The notes: generated from the sequence alone by a model not told the origin. 64,000 bases of DNA from an uncultured Eubacteriales bacterium (GCA_934401725.1 CAKRSS010000003.1:1-64000), one strand, 5' to 3'. Positions 8,715 through 16,865 are shown, numbered from the stretch's first letter. Numbers and translations: made by a program.

Positions 8715-9680
8715 TCAATCATCGCGGCGACGAACAATGAGTGCCGCGCCGCAGAGCATCACAGGTACGAGACCGACAATGGCGAGGCTGGAGCCGCAGC
8801 CGCTCTTGGCGGGCTCGTCGGCCTTGGTGGTCGAGTCATCGGCCTTGGGGGTGGTTTCCTTGGAGGGCTCGGGGGTCGTTACCTCGGGCTCGGGAGTGGT
8901 CGTGTTATCGGTAGTGGTGGCGGGAGTCGTCTCGGGGGTAGTCTCGGTGGGGGTAGTCTCGGTGGGAGCGGTCGTTTCGGAACCGGCAACGGGCGTGCCC
9001 CACAGCTCGATCTCGGAGATGCGGAAGTAGTGCGGGTTGGCGTTGGGTGTCATGTCGGCGGAGATGGCCTTGAGCGCGTCCTCGTGACGGCAACGCAGCT
9101 GGGTTACGCCGAAAATCACATACTGTGCCCGGGTCTTCTCAAACTCTGCCGAGTACATAACAGTGTCAAGTCCGTCCTCGGTGTACTTCTCGAACTTCTG
9201 TCCGCAGAACAGCTCGGTTACGGAGACGACCTTCTTGTATGTACCCTCGTTTCCGGACTCGCTGAGCCAAACGTCAAAGCCGTCGATGTTGGCGGACGAG
9301 GTGGGAGTCTGAAGGAAAATATTGAAGGAATCGAGGTCGTAAATCTTGTCGAGAGCGATCTCAAAAACGTGGTAGTAAATGCTGCCTTCTTTACCGTCCT
9401 CGAAGTAGATGTTGTACTTCGTGAAGTCATCGGCAACTGCTTCGGCGGCACTGCTTGCAATTTTGAAATCGCAGTAGGTACCGGCAACGTCGCCGTTGTA
9501 GCCCCTGATACCGTCCCACATGTTCGCCGGAACATGCTTGGACTGCGTCTTCACGGGCACTTCAAATCCCATGCTGGCGCCCAGCATGGCATTGACTTTT
9601 TCGCCCTCCGCAGCGCTTGCGGGGATAACAAGGGATGCGAGGATGCCTATCAGCATCACGATTGCAATGAGTTTTTTCAT
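8715..9680 (-). CDS. Secreted surface protein with C-terminal membrane anchor
   Basis: I choose the ATG at 9680 (MKKLIAIVMLIGILASLVIP, signal peptide ending ASA) because CGGAGG lies right before it; 321 residues. Residues about 30-210 look like a discoidin-type beta-sandwich (text such as FNIFLQTPTSS, FDVWLSESGNEG, YVIFGVTQ). A long Thr/Pro/Glu linker follows (about 215-290). The end is SGCGSSLAIVGLVPVMLCGA plus RRRDD, a transmembrane anchor with a basic tail. It is the first gene of the operon, 15 bases ahead of the binding protein, so it may bind the same glycan at the surface. The discoidin call is moderate. Confidence 0.65.
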   Translation of the reverse strand: MKKLIAIVMLIGILASLVIPASAAEGEKVNAMLGASMGFEVPVKTQSKHVPANMWDGIRGYNGDVAGTYCDFKIASSAAEAVADDFTKYNIYFEDGKEGSIYYHVFEIALDKIYDLDSFNIFLQTPTSSANIDGFDVWLSESGNEGTYKKVVSVTELFCGQKFEKYTEDGLDTVMYSAEFEKTRAQYVIFGVTQLRCRHEDALKAISADMTPNANPHYFRISEIELWGTPVAGSETTAPTETTPTETTPETTPATTTDNTTTPEPEVTTPEPSKETTPKADDSTTKADEPAKSGCGSSLAIVGLVPVMLCGAALIVRRRDD

Positions 9681-9985
9681 GGGGGTTCCTCCGTTTAGTT
9701 TTGCAGAAGCTCTCTGTGAGCTGCCTTTGTAATGTAAATTATACACGAGGGGCGGGATTTTGTCAATAAGTTTGACTATTTTTTTCATGTTTCGTGCTGT
9801 TTTTTGCACGCATCAGTCACAGAAGAATCCGAGTAATTGTCATTGTATGGTTCAAAAACGTAAAAATCGGTCATTGAATGTGAGAAAAGTGACAATTTCT
9901 ATTGACGTTCTCTGTTTTATGTGTTAAAATCAAATATAGTGACGCAAAATTCCGTCAAAAAGACACCGAAAGGGACAACCACGAA
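9681..9985. promoter_or_regulatory. Divergent regulatory region with two sigma-A promoters
   Basis: This 305-base gap separates the catabolic operon (minus) from the DeoR regulator (plus). Minus promoter: TTGACA at 9761-9766 and TATAAT at 9738-9743, spacing 17. Plus promoter: TTGACG at 9902-9907 and TAAAAT at 9925-9930, spacing 17. An inverted pair AATTGTCA (9835-9842) and TGACAATT (9890-9897) lies between them and is a candidate operator for the DeoR protein. The promoters are read directly; the operator is inference. Confidence 0.7.
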
Positions 9986-10807
9986 ATGAAGCACACCGAA
10001 GAGCGGCGTCAGAGCATACTTCAGCTGCTGCGCACGTCAAAAAAACTGTCGATCGAGCAGGCCATGAGCGCGCTCGACGTATCCGAGTCCACCGTTCGCA
10101 GGCTGTTTGCCCAGCTCGAGGCTGAGGGACTCGCCATTCGCACCTACGGCGGAATATGCTTCAACGACGCAGTTTCCGGGGCGAACGAGTATTCCTTTGA
10201 GCTGACCAAGCTGCACAATCCCGACGCCAAAACCCGCATCGGCAAGGCGGCGGCGCAGCTGATAAAGTCCGGGGACATCGTCTATCTCGACTCGGGGACG
10301 ACCGTCATGGCGCTGTGCGCCGAGCTGCGCAGCATATTCACCCGTGCCGAGGAGACCGACGCCGCCGAGTACGCGCTGCTGAAGCAAAGGTATGACAACG
10401 TCACGGTATTCACGCACTCGCTCGTCAACCTCAACACGCTGAAAAAGCACATGCGCGTCTACCTCATCGGCGGCGAGTACCGCAACAGCCGCCGTGATTT
10501 CTGCGGTTATCTGACCGAGGAGGCCATCAAAAACCTACGCTTCACAAAATGCTTCATCGGAGCTGACGGTTACAGCGAAACGTCGGGCATTCTCGCCTCG
10601 GATTTCTACACGGCGCGCATAAACCAGCTTGTCGCGCAGAACTCCGCCTACCGCATTCTGCTTGTCGACTCGACGAAATACCAAAAGAATTCCATCGTCT
10701 GCTACGCCCCATTCTCCGAGATTAACTGCCTCGTCTCCGACGACGGCCTGCCCGAGAGCACACGCCGCCTGTTCGGCGAGCTCGGAGTCGAGGTCATTAC
10801 GGCGTAA
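9986..10807 (+). CDS. DeoR/GlpR family transcriptional regulator
   Basis: Starting at the ATG at 9986 (MKHTEERRQSILQLL; GAAAGGGA upstream) this is 273 residues. It has an N-terminal helix-turn-helix (SIEQAMSALDVSESTVRRLF, residues 20-40, then LAIRTYGGICF) and a C-terminal sugar-phosphate sensing domain with DSGTTVMAL, RDFCGYLTEEAIKN and FIGADGYSETSG. DeoR regulators usually repress a nearby sugar operon until a phosphorylated intermediate builds up. The divergent FGGY-kinase operon is the obvious target. Note an insertion (FTRAEETDAAEYALLKQRY) after the DSGTT loop. Confidence 0.92.
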   Translation: MKHTEERRQSILQLLRTSKKLSIEQAMSALDVSESTVRRLFAQLEAEGLAIRTYGGICFNDAVSGANEYSFELTKLHNPDAKTRIGKAAAQLIKSGDIVYLDSGTTVMALCAELRSIFTRAEETDAAEYALLKQRYDNVTVFTHSLVNLNTLKKHMRVYLIGGEYRNSRRDFCGYLTEEAIKNLRFTKCFIGADGYSETSGILASDFYTARINQLVAQNSAYRILLVDSTKYQKNSIVCYAPFSEINCLVSDDGLPESTRRLFGELGVEVITA

Positions 10808-10815
10808 AGAAAGAC

Positions 10816-10850
10816 AGCCCCGGACACAGCAGAATGCTGTATCCGGGGCT
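10816..10850. terminator. Hairpin terminator between convergent genes
   Basis: A 15-bp stem (AGCCCCGGACACAGC with one mismatch to its partner) and a 5-base loop lie between the DeoR gene and the minus-strand lipoprotein. The minus-strand side is followed by a T-rich stretch, so it fits termination of the lipoprotein transcript best. It may serve both strands. Confidence 0.7.
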
Positions 10851-10856
10851 TAAAAA

Positions 10857-11449
10857 TTATCCGCTTACAGACACAAGTTTAAACTCTCCGGTGGAAATGT
10901 TGACAAGAACTTCGCCTCTGACATGAGCCTGATCCTTTGGACGTCGGTTCGGCGATTGAGTTGCGGGGTTGGCATCGAGCTCGGTAACCAGATAAAAACC
11001 TTCAAACGACGGATACCAATACAGCGGAAGACTATCCGCCGACAGATCATCAATGCTCATGTTGTTTTCCTCGATATAGGTTTTGATCGCGCCGCACAGC
11101 ATTGAGCGGATCCCGGTCATCTGCGCCTCGGTCAGACCACGGGTGTAGTATTTGGAAAGCCCGTTTTCAAATGCTGCCCATTCCCCCTCAGGGGTCTCCA
11201 AAGATTCAGAGAAGGAATATCCACACCCCGTTTCCAAACCTCCGATATCGCCGCAAATGACGGGTATCGCTGTATCATCTGCCCATAGTAATAATCAAAC
11301 GTCGTCTGCTCTATTTCGCTAAAGGTCTTTTTGTCCGGCCGGACGTAGTCGCCTGATGCGACGTTGCTGTCCGGCTTTTCGGTACCGCAGGAAACAAGCC
11401 CGAGAAACAATAATGCTGAAAAAAGTACGATTGCAACAATTTTCTTCAT
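10857..11449 (-). pseudogene. Small lipoprotein gene broken by a frameshift
   Basis: The first part starts at an ATG at 11449 (GAGGGGG upstream): MKKIVAIVLFSALLFLGLVSC is a lipoprotein signal with lipobox Cys 21. The frame continues to about RYPSF and then shifts. In that frame it reads on to a stop at 11132. The second part, in another frame, reads GDIGGLETGCGYSFSESLE and runs to a stop at 10857. Adding one T in the TTT run near 11264 would give a single frame of about 197 residues (SFCGDIGGLETG across the joint). Family not recognised. It is either a true frameshift mutation or an assembly error. Confidence 0.7.
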
Positions 11450-11507
11450 AATACTGTACCCCCTCAAACTTCAATCTGTTTTTACCGAATATCGGTCTTC
11501 ATTTTAT

Positions 11508-11535
11508 ATTATACCATGTAATATAAACTTGTCAA
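11508..11535 (-). promoter_or_regulatory. Sigma-A promoter for the frameshifted lipoprotein
   Basis: On the minus strand, TTGACA (11530-11535) and TATAAT (11508-11513) are separated by 16 bases and lie about 60 bases before the lipoprotein ATG. The perfect promoter suggests the gene was recently functional or still is. Confidence 0.75.
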
Positions 11536-11614
11536 GAGATATTTTGAAAAGCAGGCCTGGGTCTTGAGGGGGTGTAAAATATCGGTTATTCAGTTGAAAT
11601 AAGCGCCAGGCGCT

Positions 11615-12121
11615 TCATTCCCCGGCGAATACACGACGACGACGCAGGGCTGCGGTGAGCACCGTTCCCATGATTCCGCCGCACACGATTTCTCCGAGCG
11701 CCACTCCGGCGGCAGCGAGATACCACACGGTGTCGACCTTGTAGACCCACACCAGCACCGGCGTCACGATGAGGACGTTCGCCACTATCGTCGGGACGGG
11801 GGCAAGGTAGGGGTAACGGCGCAGGACATAGGCAAGCGCGGCTCCTATCAGCGTTGCGAGGCTTCCGAAGATAACGTCGAGCCACACGCCGCCGCTCACG
11901 AGGTTGGAAACAAAGCAACCTATCGCAAGTCCGGGGATGGCCGCCGGTGTGAAGACCGGAAGCACGCACAGCATTTCCGAAATTCGGAACTGCACCGCGC
12001 CGGACGAGAGTCCGAACGCACTCGAGACCAATGTCAGCACCACGTACAGCGCGGCGATGACGGCGGTGCGGCAGATAAACGCCGCACTGCTCCGCATTTT
12101 CGTGTTCATTTTTGTGTTCAC
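11615..12121 (-). CDS. queT: QueT-family ECF transporter S component (queuosine precursor uptake)
   Basis: 168 residues from a GTG at 12121, chosen because AAGGAG lies 6 bases upstream inside the preQ1 riboswitch tail; the next ATG is too far. Five to six hydrophobic helices are visible. Family text includes LSSGAVQFRISEMLCVLP, FTPAAIPGLAIGCFVSN, DVIFGSLATLIGA and PTIVANV. QueT binds a queuosine precursor at the membrane and works with a shared EcfA/EcfT module, which is not in this window. The preQ1-I aptamer directly upstream strongly supports the substrate class. It is the last gene after folT-folC. Confidence 0.93.
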   Translation of the reverse strand: MNTKMNTKMRSSAAFICRTAVIAALYVVLTLVSSAFGLSSGAVQFRISEMLCVLPVFTPAAIPGLAIGCFVSNLVSGGVWLDVIFGSLATLIGAALAYVLRRYPYLAPVPTIVANVLIVTPVLVWVYKVDTVWYLAAAGVALGEIVCGGIMGTVLTAALRRRRVFAGE

Positions 12122-12127
12122 TTTTTA

Positions 12128-12170
12128 CTCCTTAGTTTTTATTAAGGTGAGGATGGTTGCGAACTCACCT
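12128..12170 (-). promoter_or_regulatory. preQ1-I riboswitch controlling queT
   Basis: Minus-strand RNA has stem P1 GGTGAG (12164-12169) pairing with CTCACC (12146-12151), enclosing the loop TTCGCAACCAT. An A-rich tail TTAATAAAAACTAAGGAG follows. This matches the class I preQ1 aptamer, in which the tail folds back as a pseudoknot. The queT ribosome site AAGGAG is the end of the tail, so ligand binding should hide it and block translation. The match to the small class I consensus plus the QueT gene behind it makes this very likely. Confidence 0.93.
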
Positions 12171-12223
12171 GCCATGTCAGTTTCCGCGGCAGGGCTTCGC
12201 CGCGCCGTTTAGGCACTGCGCGG

Positions 12224-13501
12224 TTATACCTTAAGGCGGCTCAGCGCCGCGCGGAAATCAGCATACATATAAAGCGACCCGAGCGCCACGAGCGGAACGT
12301 CGCCCGCGCGGCAGTAGTCGTACGCCGCGGCGAGCGCCGCGTTCATGTCGGGGTAAGCGGCGGCGGGTATTCCCTGCTCCTTAAACTCGGCCGCGTAGCG
12401 CACGCCGTCAAGCGCTCGCGTATTGTCGGGCGTGATGCAGAAGGCGCGCTCCGCCACCTCTGCCAGCATACCGACCATGCCGCGGTGATCCTTGTCGGCC
12501 AGCACTCCGGTCAGCAGCGCGACCCGGCGCCCGGGGAAGAGGCCGAGTATACTGTCGACCGCGGCGCGGATGCCCTGCGGATTGTGCGAGCCGTCGTAGA
12601 TTATGACGGGGTTGTCGCCCAGTTTTTCAAAGCGCGCCGGCCAGCGCGTCTCCGCGAGGCCGCGGCGCAGCGCCTGCTCGTCGACCGGGAAGCCGCGCGA
12701 GGCGATGAGCGGCATTGCCGCCACGACGCTCGCCGCGTTCTGCGGCTGGTAGAGACCGAGCAGCGATATGTGCAGGTCGCGGTACTTGCCAAAGCTGAAG
12801 GTAGTGCCCTCAAGCGTCGGGCGGACGCCGGTCAAAAGGTCATAGTTGACGTGGTAGAAATCCGCCCCGAGCCGCGCCGCCGCGGACGAGATGACCCCGC
12901 CCGCCGCTGCGTCCCGTCCGCCCCAGTGGACGGGACAGCCCGGCTTGATTATGCCCGCCTTCTCGGCGGCGATTTTCTCGACGGTATCTCCGAGGAATTT
13001 TGTGTGGTCAAGCGCTATCCCGGTTATAACGGACAGCACCGGGTCCTCAATTATGTTAGTCGCATCGAGTCTGCCGCCCATGCCGACCTCGAGCACCACC
13101 ACCTCGCACTCATGCCGGCGGAAATACTCAAAGGCTATGGCCGTGATTATCTCGAACTCTGTCGGCTTTTGCTCCATGCACTCGACGAGCGGCCGGACAA
13201 GCCCCGTAATCTCGGCGAGCTCGTCGTCCGGGATGTCGACACCGTCGACGCTCATGCGTTCGTTGAAGCGCAGGACGTAGGGCGAGGTGTAAAGCCCCGT
13301 GCGGTAGCCGGCCGCGCGCAGCACCGACGCCGTCATAGCGCAGAACGAGCCCTTGCCGTTCGTCCCGGCGACGTGTATGAAGCGCATTCCGCGCTGCGGG
13401 TTGCCTAGCAGCTCGCACAGGCGCGTTATGCGTTCAAGCCCCGGACGGCTGCCCATCCAGCTCACAGACTCAATATACTCAATTGCCTCACGATAGTTCA
13501 T
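12224..13501 (-). CDS. folC: Folylpolyglutamate synthase / dihydrofolate synthase
   Basis: 425 residues, the normal FolC length. The ATP loop is AGTNGKGSFCAM near residue 46, followed by GLYTSPYVLRFNERM (folate-binding loop), VVLEVGMGGRLDATN near residue 135 and DGSHNPQG around 300. It adds glutamates to folates (and possibly to dihydropteroate), trapping them in the cell. The ATG overlaps the folT stop by four bases (ATGA), so the two are translationally coupled: import followed by retention. Both lie behind one THF riboswitch. Confidence 0.95.
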   Translation of the reverse strand: MNYREAIEYIESVSWMGSRPGLERITRLCELLGNPQRGMRFIHVAGTNGKGSFCAMTASVLRAAGYRTGLYTSPYVLRFNERMSVDGVDIPDDELAEITGLVRPLVECMEQKPTEFEIITAIAFEYFRRHECEVVVLEVGMGGRLDATNIIEDPVLSVITGIALDHTKFLGDTVEKIAAEKAGIIKPGCPVHWGGRDAAAGGVISSAAARLGADFYHVNYDLLTGVRPTLEGTTFSFGKYRDLHISLLGLYQPQNAASVVAAMPLIASRGFPVDEQALRRGLAETRWPARFEKLGDNPVIIYDGSHNPQGIRAAVDSILGLFPGRRVALLTGVLADKDHRGMVGMLAEVAERAFCITPDNTRALDGVRYAAEFKEQGIPAAAYPDMNAALAAAYDYCRAGDVPLVALGSLYMYADFRAALSRLKV

Positions 13502-14079
13502 TTTACTTTGTCCTTCAGTTGTTCAATGTGTGACGATATTGCAGGTACCTTCAGGAGCAATACTATCAGCGTACCCTCGAGCACTCCGATAACGGAATAG
13601 GTCAAAAGCCGCCAGAGCATGAGCTCCGCGAGCCCCATGTCATATTCCGACAGGTACCACGACGCGAGCCCTATGGACTTTATCACGACCGACCCCGTCA
13701 GGTGTGCCAGCGCGGTTGCGAGCGCGCAGGAGAGCCAGCGCGGACGCTTGACTATGTACGTCGCGACAAGTCCCGACACGAGACCGACCATGCCCGCGCC
13801 CAGCGTCACCACCGGGTTTATGGAGTAGCCGTAGAGCAGGCAGCCGACCACGTCGGCAACCACGCCCACAGCCGCGCCGACCACCGGGCCGAAGCATATT
13901 CCGGCGAGAAGTATCGGCAGGTTTTCGAAGCTGAGCCGGATTATCTGCGAGAACGGATTCGGAATCTGCAAAAATTTCCCGAGTATCAGGCTCATTGCCG
14001 CAAGCAGTGCGGCGACTGTCATGATTTGCAGGCTGCCGAACACGGCCGTCCTGCGCTTTGTGTTTTGCTTTTCAGACAT
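13498..14079 (-). CDS. folT: FolT-type ECF transporter S component (folate uptake)
   Basis: Start at the ATG at 14079 (MSEKQNTKRRTAVFG) with GAAGGAGG upstream; 193 residues and about six membrane helices. The text FLQIPNPFSQIIRLSFENLP, GICFGPVVGAAVGVVADVVG and YSINPVVTLGAGMVG is characteristic of folate S components. It captures folates and needs the shared EcfA/EcfT energising module, encoded elsewhere. The upstream THF riboswitch and the coupled folC confirm the folate role. Confidence 0.92.
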   Translation of the reverse strand: MSEKQNTKRRTAVFGSLQIMTVAALLAAMSLILGKFLQIPNPFSQIIRLSFENLPILLAGICFGPVVGAAVGVVADVVGCLLYGYSINPVVTLGAGMVGLVSGLVATYIVKRPRWLSCALATALAHLTGSVVIKSIGLASWYLSEYDMGLAELMLWRLLTYSVIGVLEGTLIVLLLKVPAISSHIEQLKDKVK

Positions 14080-14200
14080 ATAAAAAACCTCCTTCTTCCC
14101 ATACTCAATATGGCAAAAAAGAGGCGTACTGCAAGGCTGATCGGGCATGTTCCGGAGCGCACTGCCGCGACGGTGAAGCTAAACCTTTATGTTGCCGTAT

Positions 14201-14296
14201 GAAGCGGGATGCAGAGCCCTGACCGCAGGAAAACCCCTTCGTCCGGCTGACAACTCCCCGTTCAGCCGGCACTTTACGCCCAGACTCTTACTCTTC
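14201..14296 (-). promoter_or_regulatory. Tetrahydrofolate (THF) riboswitch controlling folT-folC
   Basis: On the minus strand the RNA begins GAAGAGTA, contains GGCGTAAAGTG, a stem CCGGCTGA with GAACGGGGAGTTG at its loop, then ACGAAGGGG, and closes with CTCTGCATCCCGCTTC. These conserved blocks and their order match the THF riboswitch class, including the P1 closing pair GAAG/CTTC. It lies between a consensus promoter and folT, a common target. High folate would reduce folate uptake and polyglutamylation. Confidence 0.93.
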
Positions 14297-14326
14297 AAGC
14301 AAATTGCACGCTTTGCGTGCGTGGAT

Positions 14327-14355
14327 ATTATACACCCGCCCGCCCCCTGTGTCAA
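14327..14355 (-). promoter_or_regulatory. Consensus sigma-A promoter of the folT-folC-queT unit
   Basis: TTGACA (14350-14355), 17-base spacer, TATAAT (14327-14332), with a TG directly before the -10. Transcription would start near 14320, about 25 bases before the THF aptamer. Confidence 0.88.
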
Positions 14356-14367
14356 GGGGCGGGCGGG
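14335..14367 (-). terminator. All-GC inverted repeat overlapping the folT promoter
   Basis: Two perfect 12-bp arms (14335-14346 and 14356-14367, CCCGCCCGCCCC and complement) flank a 9-base loop that contains the -35 hexamer. It lies 16 bases after the stop of the upstream binding-protein gene and probably terminates it or protects the RNA end. No long U-run follows. Confidence 0.55.
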
Positions 14368-14382
14368 CTTTCAGAAAAATAA

Positions 14383-15882
14383 TTATTTCAGATTTGAAAT
14401 AGAAGTGTTGATGGTGTTCAGAGCCTTTTCCATAATACGGGCAGCGGTCTTGTAGCTGCTGGACCAGTTGTTGACGGAGGCCTTGTTCTCACAGACGTTG
14501 CGGAACAGCGACCATGAGAACTGCTGCAGTTCGGTGCTGAACAGACGACCCATGTCGATGCGTACGCCGGAACGGATGATGTCGTACATCTGGGATGCCT
14601 CATTGTCGGAGGAGTACTTCAGCTTCATGGAGGTCTCGAACAGCATGGGCGTCACATTGCGGTAGCCCTCGGAGCACAGGCACTCAAGGGTAGCGGCGGC
14701 CATATCGGGGTTCTTGCAGGCGGAGGAAATCTCGTACATCGTGTAGGGGAATGCCATGCAGGTGATGTACTCTTCCTGAGACTCGTTGTACTTCGGAACG
14801 GGAACGATGCCGTACTCAAAGGTTATGTCGTCCTTGCGCAGCAGTCCCATGTAGGAACGGTCAAGCGTGAACAGCGTGTAGCCCTTTGCGAACACAGCGC
14901 CGGTGGAGCCGTGGTAGCCGTCGTTGCTGTTGTACATGAAGGAGGTGATGTCCTCGAGCAGGCGGATCGTCTTCTCGGAGTTGAAGGTGTCGGAGATGAC
15001 GAGCTGGTCGTTTGCATCCTTGACAACAGACTCAAGGCCTGCGGAGGTGAAGAATGCATCGTAGTGGATAGCAGCGGTGCAGAAGCCGTAAGCGTCGTCA
15101 GCGTCCTTCTTGCCGTCGGCATTGCGATCCTCGTAGAGGTTAGTTGCCATCTCGAACATCTTGGTGTAAGTCCACGCGCCGGAGTTTACCAGATCGTAGG
15201 GGTTCTCGAGGTTGTTGTCGATGATGAGCTGCTTGTTGAAGAACATGGCGTACATGAAGTGCAGCATGTTCGGGGAAATGTCGCCGGACGCGAAGTAGAG
15301 GCGATCATTTATGGTTGCCTGGTTGATAAGGGAATCCGGCCACCAGGGCTTGTCGAAATCGAGGTACTGCTGCGCTCTCAGGTCAAGCGCGAAGCCCTTG
15401 ACGGCGATGGACGCGCCGGTCATGCTGTAGCCTGCGAAAATGTCGTACTCTCCGCCGGACTTGATGCTCGCCTCGGCGGCGTTGATCCAGGCGGCTTGGT
15501 TGTTGTAGTCGCCCTTTTGCTCTATGTAGTTGAGCGTGACGCCGAGACGGGTCTCGGTGTTGAGGTTACGCAGGTAAATGGCATCGCTTACGATGTCGCC
15601 GGTCTGCTCCTTGACCGCAAACTCAGGCTGCTCGGCGTTCCAGCACAGGATGGAGACAGTTTTGCCGAAGTTGAGGTTGTCGGGAAGGTCGTCCTTGAGG
15701 TATCCGGTGTCAGGGCCGGTGGTTTCGTCGGAGTTGTCGCCGGGAGTGGTATCACCGCTCGGCGTGTTTCCGTCGCCGGACGGTGTGGTTGTATCAGCGC
15801 CGTCTGAAGGGGTGTTTGCGCAGGCGATGAGCGTCGCCGCAAGCATCAGAAGCACAAGTACAAACGCAAGTGTTCTTTTCAT
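14383..15882 (-). CDS. Extracellular solute-binding lipoprotein (orphan, second copy)
   Basis: 499 residues with signal MKRTLAFVLVLLMLAATLIA and lipobox Cys 21, then a Thr/Gly/Asp-Pro linker to about residue 60. The body has LYFASGDISPN, FFNKQLIIDNN, LENPYDLVNSGAWT and a calcium-loop-like DRNADGKKDADDAYG. These align with the binding proteins at 7.2-8.7 kb and 53.2-54.7 kb. Likely a sugar or glycan receptor for an ABC importer encoded elsewhere. AAGGAAG precedes the ATG. The divergent AraC regulator suggests substrate-responsive control. Confidence 0.85.
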   Translation of the reverse strand: MKRTLAFVLVLLMLAATLIACANTPSDGADTTTPSGDGNTPSGDTTPGDNSDETTGPDTGYLKDDLPDNLNFGKTVSILCWNAEQPEFAVKEQTGDIVSDAIYLRNLNTETRLGVTLNYIEQKGDYNNQAAWINAAEASIKSGGEYDIFAGYSMTGASIAVKGFALDLRAQQYLDFDKPWWPDSLINQATINDRLYFASGDISPNMLHFMYAMFFNKQLIIDNNLENPYDLVNSGAWTYTKMFEMATNLYEDRNADGKKDADDAYGFCTAAIHYDAFFTSAGLESVVKDANDQLVISDTFNSEKTIRLLEDITSFMYNSNDGYHGSTGAVFAKGYTLFTLDRSYMGLLRKDDITFEYGIVPVPKYNESQEEYITCMAFPYTMYEISSACKNPDMAAATLECLCSEGYRNVTPMLFETSMKLKYSSDNEASQMYDIIRSGVRIDMGRLFSTELQQFSWSLFRNVCENKASVNNWSSSYKTAARIMEKALNTINTSISNLK

Positions 15883-16109
15883 TTTTTTCTTCCTTTCTTG
15901 AATTTCCCGCCGTTCTGTCAGACGGTGAGGCTATAGCTGTAAATAATGTACATTTAGATTATAACTCATATGACCGCCATTGTCAACAAAATAATAAAAA
16001 ACAGCCGTTTATATAAATATTACAACCAAAAACCGCAAAATATCATTGACTCGCGGCCAAAAAAGTGATAAAATAAGTCACATCCGCAAACGCTTAACAG
16101 GAGTCAGGA
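15883..16109. promoter_or_regulatory. Divergent promoters for the binding protein and the AraC regulator
   Basis: Minus promoter: TTGACA (15981-15986) and TATAAT (15958-15963), spacing 17. Plus promoter: TTGACT (16046-16051) and TAAAAT (16069-16074), spacing 17. The two start sites are about 130 bases apart, room enough for AraC-type activator sites, though I see no clear repeat that marks them. Confidence 0.78.
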
Positions 16110-16865
16110 ATGCAACTGCCAACAATCCGCTACGCGCTCGACCGCACCCGCGAGGCCGACAGCACAATACCAATACACCTGCACCAGACGTGGGAGCTGG
16201 TCTATTATCTGTCCGGCTCCGGTCAGAGCCGCATCGGGGACACGGTGTACAGCTACTCCGCGGGCAACGTCTGTCTGGTGCCGCCCGAGGTGGGGCACAG
16301 CGAGGTAATCGGTGAGCAGACGCACGTGGTCTTCTGCACGTTCGAATGCCCCGAGGACGGCATAGACTGCCGCGGCGGCATGTACAGCGGCGACGAGGAG
16401 TCGGCGGCGCTGATACAGCACATCTCAAAAATCAAATATCTGCGTGACGACGTCGAGGCGACCGTTGCCTCGCTCTACCTTTCGATAATACTGACGCGGC
16501 TTGCGGCTCAGTCGGGACTTGAGGGTGCGGCGGCGCCGTCCGACGGCCGCTCGCTCGAGAGTGCCTGCCAGTACATACACGAATACTACAACACCAACAT
16601 CGACCTGCCGGAACTCGCCGCGACGGTCGGCTACAGCTACGACCGCTTCCGCCACATTTTTCGAGAGCGCTACGGCATTCCTCCAAAGCAGATGATACTT
16701 TACAAGCGACTCAGCGCCGCAAAAAATCTGCTGCGCGGCGACGGCAAAATCACCAACATCGCGCGCCAGTGCGGCTTTTCCTCGGCATCGCAGTTCAACG
16801 CCACCTTCCGCCGCACGCAGGGCATGACGCCGAGCGAATACCGCCGCCGCGACAGGGCGACGTAA
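16110..16865 (+). CDS. AraC family transcriptional regulator
   Basis: 251 residues from an ATG preceded by AGGAG. The N-terminal cupin-like sensing domain (PIHLHQTWELVYYLSGSG, VCLVPPEVGHSEV) has the usual histidines of a sugar-sensing barrel. The C-terminal double helix-turn-helix spans about 150-250 (DLPELAATVGYSYDRFRHIF, then ITNIARQCGFSSASQFNATF and MTPSEYR). It very likely activates the divergent solute-binding gene in response to a carbohydrate. Confidence 0.93.
   Translation: MQLPTIRYALDRTREADSTIPIHLHQTWELVYYLSGSGQSRIGDTVYSYSAGNVCLVPPEVGHSEVIGEQTHVVFCTFECPEDGIDCRGGMYSGDEESAALIQHISKIKYLRDDVEATVASLYLSIILTRLAAQSGLEGAAAPSDGRSLESACQYIHEYYNTNIDLPELAATVGYSYDRFRHIFRERYGIPPKQMILYKRLSAAKNLLRGDGKITNIARQCGFSSASQFNATFRRTQGMTPSEYRRRDRAT

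Larger units (their letters stand above)
14080..14382 (-). other. Leader region of the folT-folC-queT unit
   Basis: This 303-base gap holds, in transcription order, the promoter, the THF riboswitch and an about 120-base expression platform. The platform has a U-run (minus strand of 14115-14120) but I could not find a convincing stem just before it. Whether control is by termination or by hiding the GAAGGAGG site therefore remains open. Confidence 0.7.

Noticed and set aside
14201..14296. tRNA-like or T-box leader before folT
   Set aside because: The conserved blocks match the THF riboswitch in order; there is no T-box sequence and no tRNA cloverleaf or CCA end.
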